The notes under the pieces were generated by a model. It made no database searches. It was not told where the DNA came from and saw nothing but the letters and a program-made list of their open reading frames with translations. From NCBI RefSeq assembly GCF_030643805.1, contig NZ_CP094656.1, positions 1,550,001 to 1,614,000 of the forward strand: a stretch of 64,000 nucleotides of DNA, written 5' to 3'. This DNA is from Alkalihalobacillus sp. AL-G. GTDB lineage: Bacteria > Bacillota > Bacilli > Bacillales > Fictibacillaceae. Each line of letters starts with the position of its first letter. Positions within the stretch are counted from its first letter, which is position 1. Made by a program: the position numbers and the translations under genes. Below, in pieces: positions 51,378 to 62,777 of the stretch.

Positions 51378-53225
51378 GTGTGTGGTATAGCAGGATGGAT
51401 TAATTTTAAACATGATCTGACGAATGAACAAAAGACAATTGAAAAAATGACATCCACTCTTGGTAAAAGGGGTCCGGATGCTACCAAATGCTGGCTTTCC
51501 CGGAATGCTGTATTCGGTCATACGAGGTTGATCGTTGTCGATCCAAAAGGTGGAGGACAACCGATGCACAAACGGTCATCGAATGGCAACTACACGCTTG
51601 TGTACAACGGTGAACTCTACAACACAGAAGATTTGCGGAAGGAATTATTGAAGAAGGGACATCATTTTGATTCCCATAGTGATACTGAAGTATTGTTGAC
51701 GAGTTATATTGAATGGGGAGAAGAGTGTGTTCAATATTTAAACGGTATTTTCGCCTTTGCGATTTGGAATGATTCTACTAATCAATTGTTTATGGCACGG
51801 GACCGGTTAGGTGTGAAACCATTATTTTATAAAACGATGAACCATTCGTTGCTCTTTGCTTCAGAAATCAAAACGATTCTCGCCCATCCAGATGTGAAAC
51901 CTGAAGTCGACAGAGAAGGTCTTCAAGAAGTGTTCGGTCTAGGTCCATCACGTACTCCCGGGCACGGTGTTTTTAAAGGAGTATCGGAATTGAGACCCGC
52001 ACATGCATTGCGCTTTGATCACAATGGACTTAAGGTCTGGCGATATTGGGATGTCGTGAGCAGCGAGCATACCGACACCTTGGATGAAACAGTTGAACAT
52101 GTCCGGTTTTTGCTTAAGGATGCGATAGAGCGGCAGCTTGTCGCGGATGTTCCGGTCTGCACGTTTTTATCTGGCGGGGTGGATTCCAGTGCGATAAGTG
52201 CCCTTGCTTCGCGGTATTTTAAGCAGGAGGAGAGAGGGGCACTGCACACGTATTCGATCGATTTTGAAGAGAACGATAAGTATTTTAAAAGTAGTACGTT
52301 CCAGCCCAACTCCGATAGCCCATGGATAAAAGTCATGAATGATTACCTCAAATCCATACACCATTCCTCTGTCATAGATAATGATCAACTCGTCGATTAC
52401 TTAAAAAAAGCTGTCCATATGCGTGATTTACCGGGAATGGCAGATGTTGACTCGTCATTACTTTGGTTTTGCGAAGAAATCAAAAGAGATTTTACAGTTG
52501 GTCTTTCAGGTGAATGTGCGGATGAAATTTTTGGTGGCTATCCGTGGTTTTATCGGAAGGAACTGCTAGAAAGAGAAGCCTTTCCATGGATGCACTCTAC
52601 GGTTGAACGAGAGAATCTTTTAAAGCCGGAATGGTCAAAAAAGCTGAGGCTGAATGACTACGTTAAAGGTCGATATCAGGAATCAATCAAGGAGATGCCA
52701 CGGTTGGATGGAGAATCTGAAACTGAGTCAAGAAGACGAGAGATGTTTTATCTGAATATGCATTGGTTCATGGCAACACTTTTAGACCGGAAAGATCGCA
52801 TGAGTATGGGGGCAAGCCTTGAGGTTCGTGTGCCGTTTGCAGATCATAGAATCGTAGAGTATGCATGGAACATCCCATGGGAGATGAAGATGCTGGATGG
52901 TCGAGAAAAAGGAATTCTACGGAAGGCATTAGAAGGGGTCCTGCCGAATGAAATCTTGTATCGTAAAAAGAGTCCATATCCAAAAACACATCACCCTGTA
53001 TATACGAAGCTCGTAAAACAGTGGCTGAATTCGATTATTCAGCAGAAATCAGCACCGTTGCTTGAGCTTGTTTCAAAGGAAAAAGTGGAGCAAATCATTG
53101 AGTCTGATGGGGAGGCGTTTAAGACACCATGGTTCGGTCAGTTGATGACCGGCCCGCAGCTTATCGCTCACCTTGCTCAAATCAACACATGGCTAGAGGA
53201 TTATAATGTGAATATCGTCGACTGA
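51378..53225 (+). CDS. asnO: Asparagine synthetase (glutamine-hydrolysing) AsnO
   Basis: Class II glutamine amidotransferase plus ATP-dependent synthetase, 615 aa, almost the same length as B. subtilis AsnO, which acts in sporulation. Met-Cys at the start leaves Cys as the N-terminal nucleophile (CGIAGW). This fixes the GTG at 51378, behind GGAAGGGTGG, and rules out the longer frame from 51342. The synthetase P-loop is FLSGGVDSSAI. Later motifs are GLSGECADEIFGGYPWF and ADVDSSLLWF. It is 145 bp from mtnE with no clear terminator between, and is followed by a terminator. Confidence 0.94.
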   Translation: MCGIAGWINFKHDLTNEQKTIEKMTSTLGKRGPDATKCWLSRNAVFGHTRLIVVDPKGGGQPMHKRSSNGNYTLVYNGELYNTEDLRKELLKKGHHFDSHSDTEVLLTSYIEWGEECVQYLNGIFAFAIWNDSTNQLFMARDRLGVKPLFYKTMNHSLLFASEIKTILAHPDVKPEVDREGLQEVFGLGPSRTPGHGVFKGVSELRPAHALRFDHNGLKVWRYWDVVSSEHTDTLDETVEHVRFLLKDAIERQLVADVPVCTFLSGGVDSSAISALASRYFKQEERGALHTYSIDFEENDKYFKSSTFQPNSDSPWIKVMNDYLKSIHHSSVIDNDQLVDYLKKAVHMRDLPGMADVDSSLLWFCEEIKRDFTVGLSGECADEIFGGYPWFYRKELLEREAFPWMHSTVERENLLKPEWSKKLRLNDYVKGRYQESIKEMPRLDGESETESRRREMFYLNMHWFMATLLDRKDRMSMGASLEVRVPFADHRIVEYAWNIPWEMKMLDGREKGILRKALEGVLPNEILYRKKSPYPKTHHPVYTKLVKQWLNSIIQQKSAPLLELVSKEKVEQIIESDGEAFKTPWFGQLMTGPQLIAHLAQINTWLEDYNVNIVD

Positions 53226-53233
53226 TTTTGGAA

Positions 53234-53268
53234 AAATGGATGGGATTGTTTATTCCTATCCATTTTTT
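53234..53268 (+). terminator. Intrinsic terminator after asnO
   Basis: AAATGGAT...ATCCATTTTTT hairpin. Confidence 0.75.
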
Positions 53269-53753
53269 GTGCGTTTAACAACCAAACCATAAACTAGTAC
53301 CAATTTTATAACAACTCCTTCAAAATACATATTTTTCTAGTGGTTCTGATGAAATCCTTGTGTCGAAAGTCATTTTTACTGTCAGTATTTCATTTTATAT
53401 TGAAAACAAAAAAGCCAAAGTTAGACAAAAAGTAGTAGTTACTCATACAACATAAGTATTATTCGATTTTAAAAATCAACTATTACATTTAAACTAGTTT
53501 TTTCAAATCACAGGTAGGATATGATGCGGTCGAGTAACGATCAGCTGTCTTCTGCTTAAAAAGTACTAAGTAATGAAGTTCAGTTAATTATTACCATTTC
53601 TTTATTTTTCGAAAATTCAGATATTTTTATTAATTTTTTGATAGTTTTCCTTTATGATGATAGTCAACAACCAAGTGTCGACACAATTCCATGAAAAGAA
53701 AGGGGGAACGAAGTCATTTTAATGACATTTAACTTTTAAGGAGGGGAAAGATT
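53269..53753. other. AT-rich upstream region of the secreted protease gene
   Basis: About 480 bp without an ORF. Strongly AT-rich, with scattered T and A runs. The promoter of the protease gene must lie here, but no pair of boxes is convincing enough to mark. The length suggests complex regulation, as is usual for extracellular protease genes; that is inference. Confidence 0.4.
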
Positions 53754-56700
53754 GTGCAATTAACCCAGAAATTGTTGAATCAACGTTGGTTTACGATCAT
53801 GATTTGTATGGTTCTACTCGTTTCGACGTTCATGTCATCAGCAGCAAATGCAAGATCGTTGGGTACAGAATCAGAACTGCCTACAGTATCGTATAAACAA
53901 CAAGCCCTATCTACAAAAGTGAGCAAGAAGCTCTTGAATCAATTTGATGACCAAGAGTATGTAACCTTCTTGTTGAAAATGAACGAACAAGTCGACACTA
54001 AAAAGATCGCCAAGCAAGCATCGCAAACGGCAAATGGAAAAGGCCTCTCACCTTACAAAAAGGAACTTGCAATGCGTTCTGCAGTCGTTTCATCCTTGCG
54101 TATTAAAGCAATTGAATCACAGGATCATCTCAAGAAGTTTTTAAATATACAGAAGGATGAAGGTAACGTTAAAAAGTTCCAGTCCTTCTTTATCGTAAAT
54201 GCGATGGCTGTCACAGCTAAAAAAGAGGTGATGGAACAGCTAGCAGCATTTCCTGAAGTAGCCAAGGTGCTTCCGAATGAAGTGCGTCAGCTTCATCCTG
54301 TTGCGAATGAAACGAAAGCAGAGGCAAAAACGAAAGCTGGTACTTCTGGTCAAAAACTACAAAATGAAACCAATGCCATTGAATGGAACATCGAACGTGT
54401 CGGTGCTCCTGCGGTTTGGGAGATGGGGATCGATGGAACCGGAACCGTTGTTGCGAACATTGATACCGGTGTCCAATGGGATCACCCTGCACTGAAGGAA
54501 AAATATCGCGGCTATGACCCTGTGAACCCAGATGCCCCTAGCCATGAAATGAATTGGTTCGATGCTACAGCTGGACAAGAAGAACCGTATGATGATCAAG
54601 GTCATGGTACTCACACGATGGGTACGATGGTAGGATCTGAACCAGGTAGCTCCAATCAAATCGGCGTCGCACCTGGAGCAAAATGGATTGCGGTTAAAGC
54701 GTTCACAGCAGCTGGCGGTACGGATGTCGACCTTCTTGAAGCAGGTGAGTGGATCATCGCTCCTGCTGATGCTGAAGGGAATCTACATCCTGAAATGGCT
54801 CCTGATGTTGTAAACAACTCCTGGGGTGGTGGACCTGGACTGGATGAGTGGTACCGTCCTATGGTTCAAAACTGGCGTGCAGCAGAAATCTTCCCAGAGT
54901 TTTCTGCTGGAAATACAACCATTTTCAATCCAGGTGGACCAGGGTCTATCGCGACACCTGCAAACTACCCTGAATCATTCGCTACTGGTGCAACAGACAT
55001 CAATGATAACCTCGCCAGCTTCTCATTGGAAGGACCATCACCATACGATGAAACTAAACCCGACATCAGTGCCCCAGGTGTAAACATCCGGTCATCTGTT
55101 CCGGGCGGCGCTTATGAAGGTGGCTGGAATGGAACTTCGATGGCAGGTCCACATGTAGCTGCAACAGCTGCATTGTTGCGACAAGTCGATTCCTCGTTGA
55201 CAGTTGATGAAATCGAAGAAATTTTGATGGCTACAGCCGTCCCTTTAACAGATGAGGAATATCCGGAATCACCTAACAATGGGTATGGATACGGTCTCGT
55301 CAATGCGTTCAGTGCCGTTTCATCGGTAATAACCGGACTTGGTGAAGTGAAGGGACAGGTTACAAAAGAAGGCGAAGATGCTGAAGCCCCTACCTTCGAA
55401 CATAATGCACCAGTTGAAACGTTTGATGGATTAGACTTACCGTTATCTGTGAATGCATCAGATGATGTAAGTATCACGAGTGTAACCCTTGAATACGAAG
55501 TATCCAATAACAGTTGGGAACAGATCGAGGCAGTAATAACAGCTGGTGACTACCGATCTGGAACCTATGAAGCTGTTATACCTGGTGATGCGATCAGTGG
55601 CGATACGTTAACTTATCGCTGGGTTATAGCAGACTTTGGAAACAATGACGTGACGTCGGATGAATATGAAGTCGCCGTTTTACCTGGAATCAGTGAAGGG
55701 TATGAAACAGACTTCGAAACACAGCCGACTGATTGGATTTCATGGGGCGATAACAACTCCTGGGAATGGGGTGCACCAACTGCTGGTCCTGATGGAGCAG
55801 CATCTGGTGAGAATGTTTTTGCAACCAATCTAGATGGTGATTATGATAACAATACAAATGCGACATTAATGATGCCCCCGATCGACCTTGGTGACGGAGA
55901 AGCATACTTACAATTCAATCACTGGTTCAACTTTGAAAACAATTATGACTATGGTCATGTTGTTGTCTCCACCGATCAGGAAACTTGGGAACAAGTTGCT
56001 GAGATTAACGGGGAAAGCGGTGAATGGGTTGAACAAGAAGTAGACCTTTCTGTGTACGCAAACCAGCGTATCTATGTAGGTTTCCACGTTGATACCGATT
56101 ACAGTGTGTTAAGAGAGGGATGGTACCTCGATGATGTCCGTCTGAGCAATACAACGAATGAGCCAGCAACGAAAGGTTCACTTTTCGGATCAAAAAACAA
56201 TAACAATAATAATGGCGCAAAGAAAGATAAAGCAGCAAAGAAGGAAAAGATCGATCCTACACAATTGAAGCCGACACAACGTATTGATCTTGTGGCGAAA
56301 AAAGACAAGGATCAGGATGCTAGTCCATCGGCATTACCACTTGAAGCTGAAGTAAGCATTCTTGAAACTGGACGGTCGACCTCAACAAGTCCAGTTGATG
56401 GAAGCTATACGATCACACATGCAGCTGGTGACTATACAGTCGTTGCGGAAACTTATGGATTTTATCCTGAAGAACAATCCATTTCGATTCCGAATGATGG
56501 AGTCATTGAAGTAGACTTTACCCTTGATGAAATCCCTCAGGGTACAGTGACTGGTACGATTACGAACGAACAAACCGGTGAACCGATCGATGGCGCAACA
56601 TTATTACTTGTTGAAGATGCTGCGGTTACACCAGTTGAAACCGATGCAAATGGAAACTACACGTTGACTGCATATGAAGGGGACTATACGTTGAAAGTCA

Positions 56701-58115
56701 TGGCTTCTGGCTACTACAGCGAGGAAGTCAGTATTACCGTCGCGGGTAATGAAGAAGCGGTAGCCAATGCTGAATTGAAACCGTTCATCGGATACCCAGG
56801 TGAGATCGGATACGATGATGGAACAGCTGAAAATGCACGTGCATTCTATGATGCAGGCAATGGCTGGGGTGTCAGGATGTCCCTTCCAGAAGGTAAGGAT
56901 CAAGCAATCGTTACAGGAGGAATGTTCCGATTCTGGACGACCGACTGGCCAGTACCAGGCGGAACTGACTTCCAAGTAGCGATATATGACGCGAATGAAG
57001 ATGGATCCCCAGGTGAAAAGCTTGCCGGACCTATTGATGCGACTGCACTCCGTAATGGAGAGTGGACACATGTTGATTTGTCAGAACAAGGTATCACTGT
57101 AGATGGCGACTTCTTCATGGTCTATATCCAAACGGATCCAAATCCGTACGCACCAGGACTTGGAACTGATGAAAACGGGGATAATGCAGGTCGAAGCTGG
57201 CAGTTAGTCGGTGGCGGCTGGTCTCCATCTCCTGAGGTAGAAGGGAACTATATGATTCGTGCGACTGTCGATTATGAAGTGGTAGCCCCAACCATCTCTT
57301 CTCCTGCTGATGGAACCCACACGAATGAAGAGGTGGTTACTGTTGAAGGTCAGTCTGCACCAACAGTTGATGTCCATCTTTTTAACAATGGGGAAGAAGT
57401 AGCGGTAGTTCCGACAAACGATGACGGATCTTTCTCTACTAAACTCACACTTGCAGTTGGCGAAAACGTACTGACTGCGACTGCCGCCAATGATCGAGGC
57501 ATGACGGATCCATCAGCACCAGTGACTGTTGTCCTTGATCAAACGAAGCCGGAACTGACGATTGAAAGTCCAGAAGAAGATTCTAAGACAAATCGTATGG
57601 CTGTCGTTGTTAGAGGTACCGTTGATGACGAACACCTTCATTGGGTAAAAGTGAATGGTGAAAGAGCGACCGTTAATGACGATGGAACTTACACACACCG
57701 AATGCTTTTAAATGAAGGTGAAAACTTGATTCGGGTTGTTGCGAAGGACCGTGCTGGTAACCGTGTCAGGGAGGAAGTAACGGTGGATGTCAAGTTCGGT
57801 CCGATTGAATTGAGTAACGTTATGCCTGATACCGATAAACATTTAAATGCAGGTGACAGCGTCATGATTGAATTTGACAGTGAGCCTGGACTTGAAGCAC
57901 GTTTCCGTATCCATATGCCGCTGACAAATACAGTAATGAATGCAAACGAACTTCCAATGATGGAAACTACACCAGGTCATTACGTCGGATACTACACTGC
58001 AACCTCGAATGTTGTCGCAGATGGAGCGGTTGTTGAAGTAGTAGCACGTGATGACTACGGAAATGAAACAGAAGAACTTGCAGAAGGTAAGCTTTATATC
58101 AACATGGAGGATTAA
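53754..58115 (+). CDS. bpr: Secreted S8 serine protease, bacillopeptidase F-like
   Basis: 1453 aa. Signal peptide of about 34 aa (hydrophobic IMICMVLLVSTFM, likely cleavage after ANA). An I9-like propeptide lies at about 60-190. The subtilisin domain at about 205-530 has catalytic Asp237 (NIDTGVQWD), His284 (GHGTHTMG) and Ser462 (GTSMAGPH). A MAM/immune-inhibitor-type domain follows at about 645-800. Next come a Lys/Asn-rich spacer, carboxypeptidase-regulatory repeats (about 860-1010) and Ig-like/glucodextranase repeats (about 1175-1360). No LPXTG or SLH anchor, so it is released. Length and layout match Bpr (about 1430 aa). GTG start behind AAGGAGGGG. Monocistronic. Confidence 0.92.
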   Translation: MQLTQKLLNQRWFTIMICMVLLVSTFMSSAANARSLGTESELPTVSYKQQALSTKVSKKLLNQFDDQEYVTFLLKMNEQVDTKKIAKQASQTANGKGLSPYKKELAMRSAVVSSLRIKAIESQDHLKKFLNIQKDEGNVKKFQSFFIVNAMAVTAKKEVMEQLAAFPEVAKVLPNEVRQLHPVANETKAEAKTKAGTSGQKLQNETNAIEWNIERVGAPAVWEMGIDGTGTVVANIDTGVQWDHPALKEKYRGYDPVNPDAPSHEMNWFDATAGQEEPYDDQGHGTHTMGTMVGSEPGSSNQIGVAPGAKWIAVKAFTAAGGTDVDLLEAGEWIIAPADAEGNLHPEMAPDVVNNSWGGGPGLDEWYRPMVQNWRAAEIFPEFSAGNTTIFNPGGPGSIATPANYPESFATGATDINDNLASFSLEGPSPYDETKPDISAPGVNIRSSVPGGAYEGGWNGTSMAGPHVAATAALLRQVDSSLTVDEIEEILMATAVPLTDEEYPESPNNGYGYGLVNAFSAVSSVITGLGEVKGQVTKEGEDAEAPTFEHNAPVETFDGLDLPLSVNASDDVSITSVTLEYEVSNNSWEQIEAVITAGDYRSGTYEAVIPGDAISGDTLTYRWVIADFGNNDVTSDEYEVAVLPGISEGYETDFETQPTDWISWGDNNSWEWGAPTAGPDGAASGENVFATNLDGDYDNNTNATLMMPPIDLGDGEAYLQFNHWFNFENNYDYGHVVVSTDQETWEQVAEINGESGEWVEQEVDLSVYANQRIYVGFHVDTDYSVLREGWYLDDVRLSNTTNEPATKGSLFGSKNNNNNNGAKKDKAAKKEKIDPTQLKPTQRIDLVAKKDKDQDASPSALPLEAEVSILETGRSTSTSPVDGSYTITHAAGDYTVVAETYGFYPEEQSISIPNDGVIEVDFTLDEIPQGTVTGTITNEQTGEPIDGATLLLVEDAAVTPVETDANGNYTLTAYEGDYTLKVMASGYYSEEVSITVAGNEEAVANAELKPFIGYPGEIGYDDGTAENARAFYDAGNGWGVRMSLPEGKDQAIVTGGMFRFWTTDWPVPGGTDFQVAIYDANEDGSPGEKLAGPIDATALRNGEWTHVDLSEQGITVDGDFFMVYIQTDPNPYAPGLGTDENGDNAGRSWQLVGGGWSPSPEVEGNYMIRATVDYEVVAPTISSPADGTHTNEEVVTVEGQSAPTVDVHLFNNGEEVAVVPTNDDGSFSTKLTLAVGENVLTATAANDRGMTDPSAPVTVVLDQTKPELTIESPEEDSKTNRMAVVVRGTVDDEHLHWVKVNGERATVNDDGTYTHRMLLNEGENLIRVVAKDRAGNRVREEVTVDVKFGPIELSNVMPDTDKHLNAGDSVMIEFDSEPGLEARFRIHMPLTNTVMNANELPMMETTPGHYVGYYTATSNVVADGAVVEVVARDDYGNETEELAEGKLYINMED

Positions 58116-58120
58116 AGCGG

Positions 58121-58159
58121 AAGGGTTGGCATCTTATTGGGTGCCAACCCTGATTTTTT
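58121..58159 (+). terminator. Intrinsic terminator of the protease gene
   Basis: AGGGTTGGCA...TGCCAACCCT perfect 10-bp stem followed by TTTTTT. Confidence 0.88.
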
Positions 58160-58312
58160 CCGAAAAAGGCTGCTTCGAAGTTAATTCTCAATTTTCGCAG
58201 TTTTTCCATTGATCCTACATTTCTAGCTTTCTGATTTTGAACTATTTAAAGGAAATTTTCGGGATATGCCGAAAATAACATTAGAATCTTTAAATAAGGA
58301 GATTAATTCATT

Positions 58313-59296
58313 GTGAAAGAGTTGAAAATGCCAATACACGTTCTCCAACTTTTATCGTTGGCGGGTCGAATCCGCCCACACCACGTGAGTCTACCGCAAA
58401 TAGAAGTGGATTTAAGGAAATGCATGGCTGGTTACAAAGGAGAAAAGGCGATTGAGTATCATTTGAGATTTCTGGACAAAGAACGCTATCTCATTTTACA
58501 CGATCTCCGACTGAGAATCGGAAACACTCACCTCCAAATCGATGTCCTCATCCTTACTCCGCACTGTTACATCATCACAGAAGTGAAGAATATCCAAGGT
58601 ACTCTCTATTTCGATCCTGTATTCAACCAACTGATCAGAAGCAAGGACGGATTTGAAGAAGGCTTTCAAGATCCAACGAACCAAGTGAAAAGGCAGCAGT
58701 TCCAGCTTCTCGAATGGTTGAAGATGAACAATCTCCCGAAAGCTCCTCTCCATTCCTTCATTGGAATCAGTGATCCCAAAACCATTCTTAAGACCTCACT
58801 GAACAACCACAACATTTCAAAGTCAATTAGCCATGGTATCGAACTCCCTTTTAAAATAGAGAACTTAAGACAAAAATATAATGAGCCTAATGTGAGTCAA
58901 AAAGATCTCAAGAGAATAGGCCGACGGTTGATCAAGAAAAATGAACCCCTCATATTTGATGTTTTTAGGAAGTATGGTATTTTACAATCGGATATTTTAA
59001 AAGGTGTACGATGTCTGAAATGTGAAAGGACCCCGATAAGAAGGGACCGGGGAAAGTGGGTTTGTCCTACATGTGAATACGATTCGAAATATGCACATTA
59101 TTCATCTATTATGGACTATGCCCTGCTAATAAATTTGAATTTTACAAATCGTGAAATCAGTGATTTTTTACTTGTTGATTCTAAAGATATAACATATGGC
59201 TTATTGAAAGAAATGGGTTTACCAAGGGAAGGCAGGAATTATAAAATGCCATTAGATTTTGTGATCAATCATGGATATAAACGAGAAAATTATTAA
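58313..59296 (+). CDS. NERD-domain protein with C-terminal zinc ribbon
   Basis: 327 aa. The NERD (nuclease-related) domain lies at about 35-150. The core QIDVLILTPHCYIITEVKN holds the Asp and Glu-x-Lys of PD-(D/E)xK-type nucleases; the preceding GEKAIEYHL helix carries another Glu. Residues about 235-260 carry two Cys-x2-Cys pairs (CLKCERT and CPTCEYD), a zinc ribbon. A C-terminal helical segment follows. NERD proteins are common in Bacillus; their roles are mostly unknown, with DNA processing proposed. GTG start at 58313, 11 bp after AAGGAG. A 20-bp repeat array begins right after the stop. Confidence 0.85.
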   Translation: MKELKMPIHVLQLLSLAGRIRPHHVSLPQIEVDLRKCMAGYKGEKAIEYHLRFLDKERYLILHDLRLRIGNTHLQIDVLILTPHCYIITEVKNIQGTLYFDPVFNQLIRSKDGFEEGFQDPTNQVKRQQFQLLEWLKMNNLPKAPLHSFIGISDPKTILKTSLNNHNISKSISHGIELPFKIENLRQKYNEPNVSQKDLKRIGRRLIKKNEPLIFDVFRKYGILQSDILKGVRCLKCERTPIRRDRGKWVCPTCEYDSKYAHYSSIMDYALLINLNFTNREISDFLLVDSKDITYGLLKEMGLPREGRNYKMPLDFVINHGYKRENY

Positions 59297-59372
59297 TAAG
59301 ACGAAAAAATCCTGAGTTAGACGCCAAATTTTCATTTTAGACGAGAAAAATCTATTTTACACGAGAAATCGA
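59296..59372. repeat. 20-21-bp ACGAGAAAAATC array, second locus
   Basis: Four units: AGACGAAAAAATC, GAGTTAGACGCCAAATTT, TTTTAGACGAGAAAAATC and TTTTACACGAGAAATC. Same unit type and spacing as the array split by the IS near 47.6 kb. It lies between two convergent genes. Confidence 0.8.
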
Positions 59373-59384
59373 AACAATTCACCC

Positions 59385-60737
59385 TCAACCCGCTCGATTT
59401 TCCACAAAAATCATCCGCTCCCATACTCGTGACCTCCATCTCCAAAGCATTAAGAGGCCTCGAAGCCATTCATCTACACAAAATGCAACCCAAACCCCGA
59501 TCAGACCGTATCCAAATGGTATTCCAAGGATATAGGAGAGCGGGACACTGATTCCCCACATCGATAAAATGCCGATATAAACAGGAAATCGAACATCACC
59601 AGCTGCGCGTAACGAACTTATGACAACGAGATTGAATGATCTTCCTGGTTCTAGTATCAACGTTAACAGGAGTAATGAGCTCCCAAGAGATAGTATTTCA
59701 GGATTATCGGTAAAAATCCCAAGCAACTGCACTGAAAAAATGGAAACAACCCCTGCCATCATAAATGAAATGATCATCGCATAGCGTAGACTCCGTAAAC
59801 AAGCCTTGTATGCTTTGCTTACCTCTCGAGCCCCGACTAAATGTCCGATCAGTATTTGTGTACCCTGCCCTAATGAAACAGAGAACAGGAAAATGAACAT
59901 CATGATATTCTGTGTGTAAACCTTAGTCGTAATTGCCTCTGTGCCCAGCATGGTTATAAAATACATGATGGCCATCTGCGACGTATTGTACGACAAATGT
60001 TCACCAGCCGAAGGGATACCGATTTTCAGGATGCTTTTGATATGTTTCTTTACAGGTCGGAAGAACAAATCAATAGGAAGCTGTCCATCAATTCTCTTCA
60101 ATAGTAAAAATGCGATGATGATTACTCCGATCGTCCGGCTGACTGAGGTAGAAATCGCCACACCTGTTACCCCTAAAACCGGAAATCCGAACGGCCCAAA
60201 AATAAACAAATAGTTCCCTAACACATTCAAAATATTGATTCCGATCGTCACATACATTGCATCCTTCGTAAAACCATAGCATCGAATTGAGGCACCGATT
60301 GTCATTAAAAGGGCTTGAACAAAGGAAAAGCCACCTACGAGCTGAAGGTAGGGAACAGCATAAATCATCAATTGATCCGGTAGATTCATAACACTTAATA
60401 GTGATTCAGAAAAAAACAACATGACCAGACTAAGAACTGCTCCAAACAGTAAATTAACCGATAAAGAAGTGACAACAACTTGACGGGCTTGTAGTTCTTC
60501 TTCCGCTCCAAGCAATTGGGCAATCACAATGCTCGATCCCGTCGCAACAAATCCGAACATGACGATCACGATCGATATGATTTGGTTGGCAACCCCCACA
60601 GCTGCAACGGAATCATCTGAATATTGGCTTAGCATTAATGTGTCAGCATTCCCCATTAACATATGCAAAAGAATTTCGATAAATATCGGCCAGGTCAACG
60701 CAAATAGAGATAGCGAATTTTTTGTTTTTGCTTTCAT
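59385..60737 (-). CDS. MATE family efflux transporter
   Basis: 450 aa with 12 membrane segments in two homologous halves. Cation-coupled export of drugs or metabolites is the family role; the substrate is unknown. Typical family segments: ALTWPIFIEILLHMLMGNADTLML near the N-terminus, GVANQIISIV, and in the second half GIPSAGEHLSYNTSQM with GQGTQILIGHLVGAR. It belongs to the NorM/YeeO-like group by appearance. The ATG at 60737 has GAAGGGGA about 13 bp upstream, a long spacing. It is convergent with the NERD gene. Confidence 0.92.
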   Translation of the reverse strand: MKAKTKNSLSLFALTWPIFIEILLHMLMGNADTLMLSQYSDDSVAAVGVANQIISIVIVMFGFVATGSSIVIAQLLGAEEELQARQVVVTSLSVNLLFGAVLSLVMLFFSESLLSVMNLPDQLMIYAVPYLQLVGGFSFVQALLMTIGASIRCYGFTKDAMYVTIGINILNVLGNYLFIFGPFGFPVLGVTGVAISTSVSRTIGVIIIAFLLLKRIDGQLPIDLFFRPVKKHIKSILKIGIPSAGEHLSYNTSQMAIMYFITMLGTEAITTKVYTQNIMMFIFLFSVSLGQGTQILIGHLVGAREVSKAYKACLRSLRYAMIISFMMAGVVSIFSVQLLGIFTDNPEILSLGSSLLLLTLILEPGRSFNLVVISSLRAAGDVRFPVYIGILSMWGISVPLSYILGIPFGYGLIGVWVAFCVDEWLRGLLMLWRWRSRVWERMIFVENRAG

Positions 60738-60843
60738 ATGTGTGAGTCAGTCCCCTTCGTAAGCCATGGCATGAAAGTATATAAGAAAAAACAAATTTCA
60801 GCGTATCCCTAAATGACCCAAAAGTAAAGTGTATCGTCACCTT

Positions 60844-62610
<1,767 letters not shown>

Positions 62611-62676
62611 TCAATTCTATTGATTCAAAATCTTGACGTTCATTATTTATCAATCATACGAAATTAAAAAAAGTTA

Positions 62677-62690
62677 TGCAAACGGTTGCA
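62677..62690. promoter_or_regulatory. LacI/CcpA-type operator 1
   Basis: TGCAAACGGTTGCA, an almost perfect 14-bp palindrome of the MalR/CcpA (cre) type. It overlaps the -35 box (TTGCAG) of the promoter facing the binding-protein gene. Confidence 0.7.
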
Positions 62691-62714
62691 GTCAATGTCT
62701 TACCTTTGTATAAT
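62686..62714 (+). promoter_or_regulatory. Promoter of the sugar-binding lipoprotein gene
   Basis: TTGCAG (62686-62691) and TATAAT (62709-62714) with a 17-bp spacer, bracketed by two operators. Confidence 0.75.
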
Positions 62715-62727
62715 GAAAAATAAGCAA

Positions 62728-62741
62728 TGCAAACGTTTTCA
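62728..62741. promoter_or_regulatory. LacI/CcpA-type operator 2
   Basis: TGCAAACGTTTTCA, 51 bp (centre to centre) from operator 1 and just past the transcription start. The pair could allow looping repression. Confidence 0.65.
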
Positions 62742-62777
62742 CAATGGTAGATCATTCATTTAGGGGAGGACAATAAC

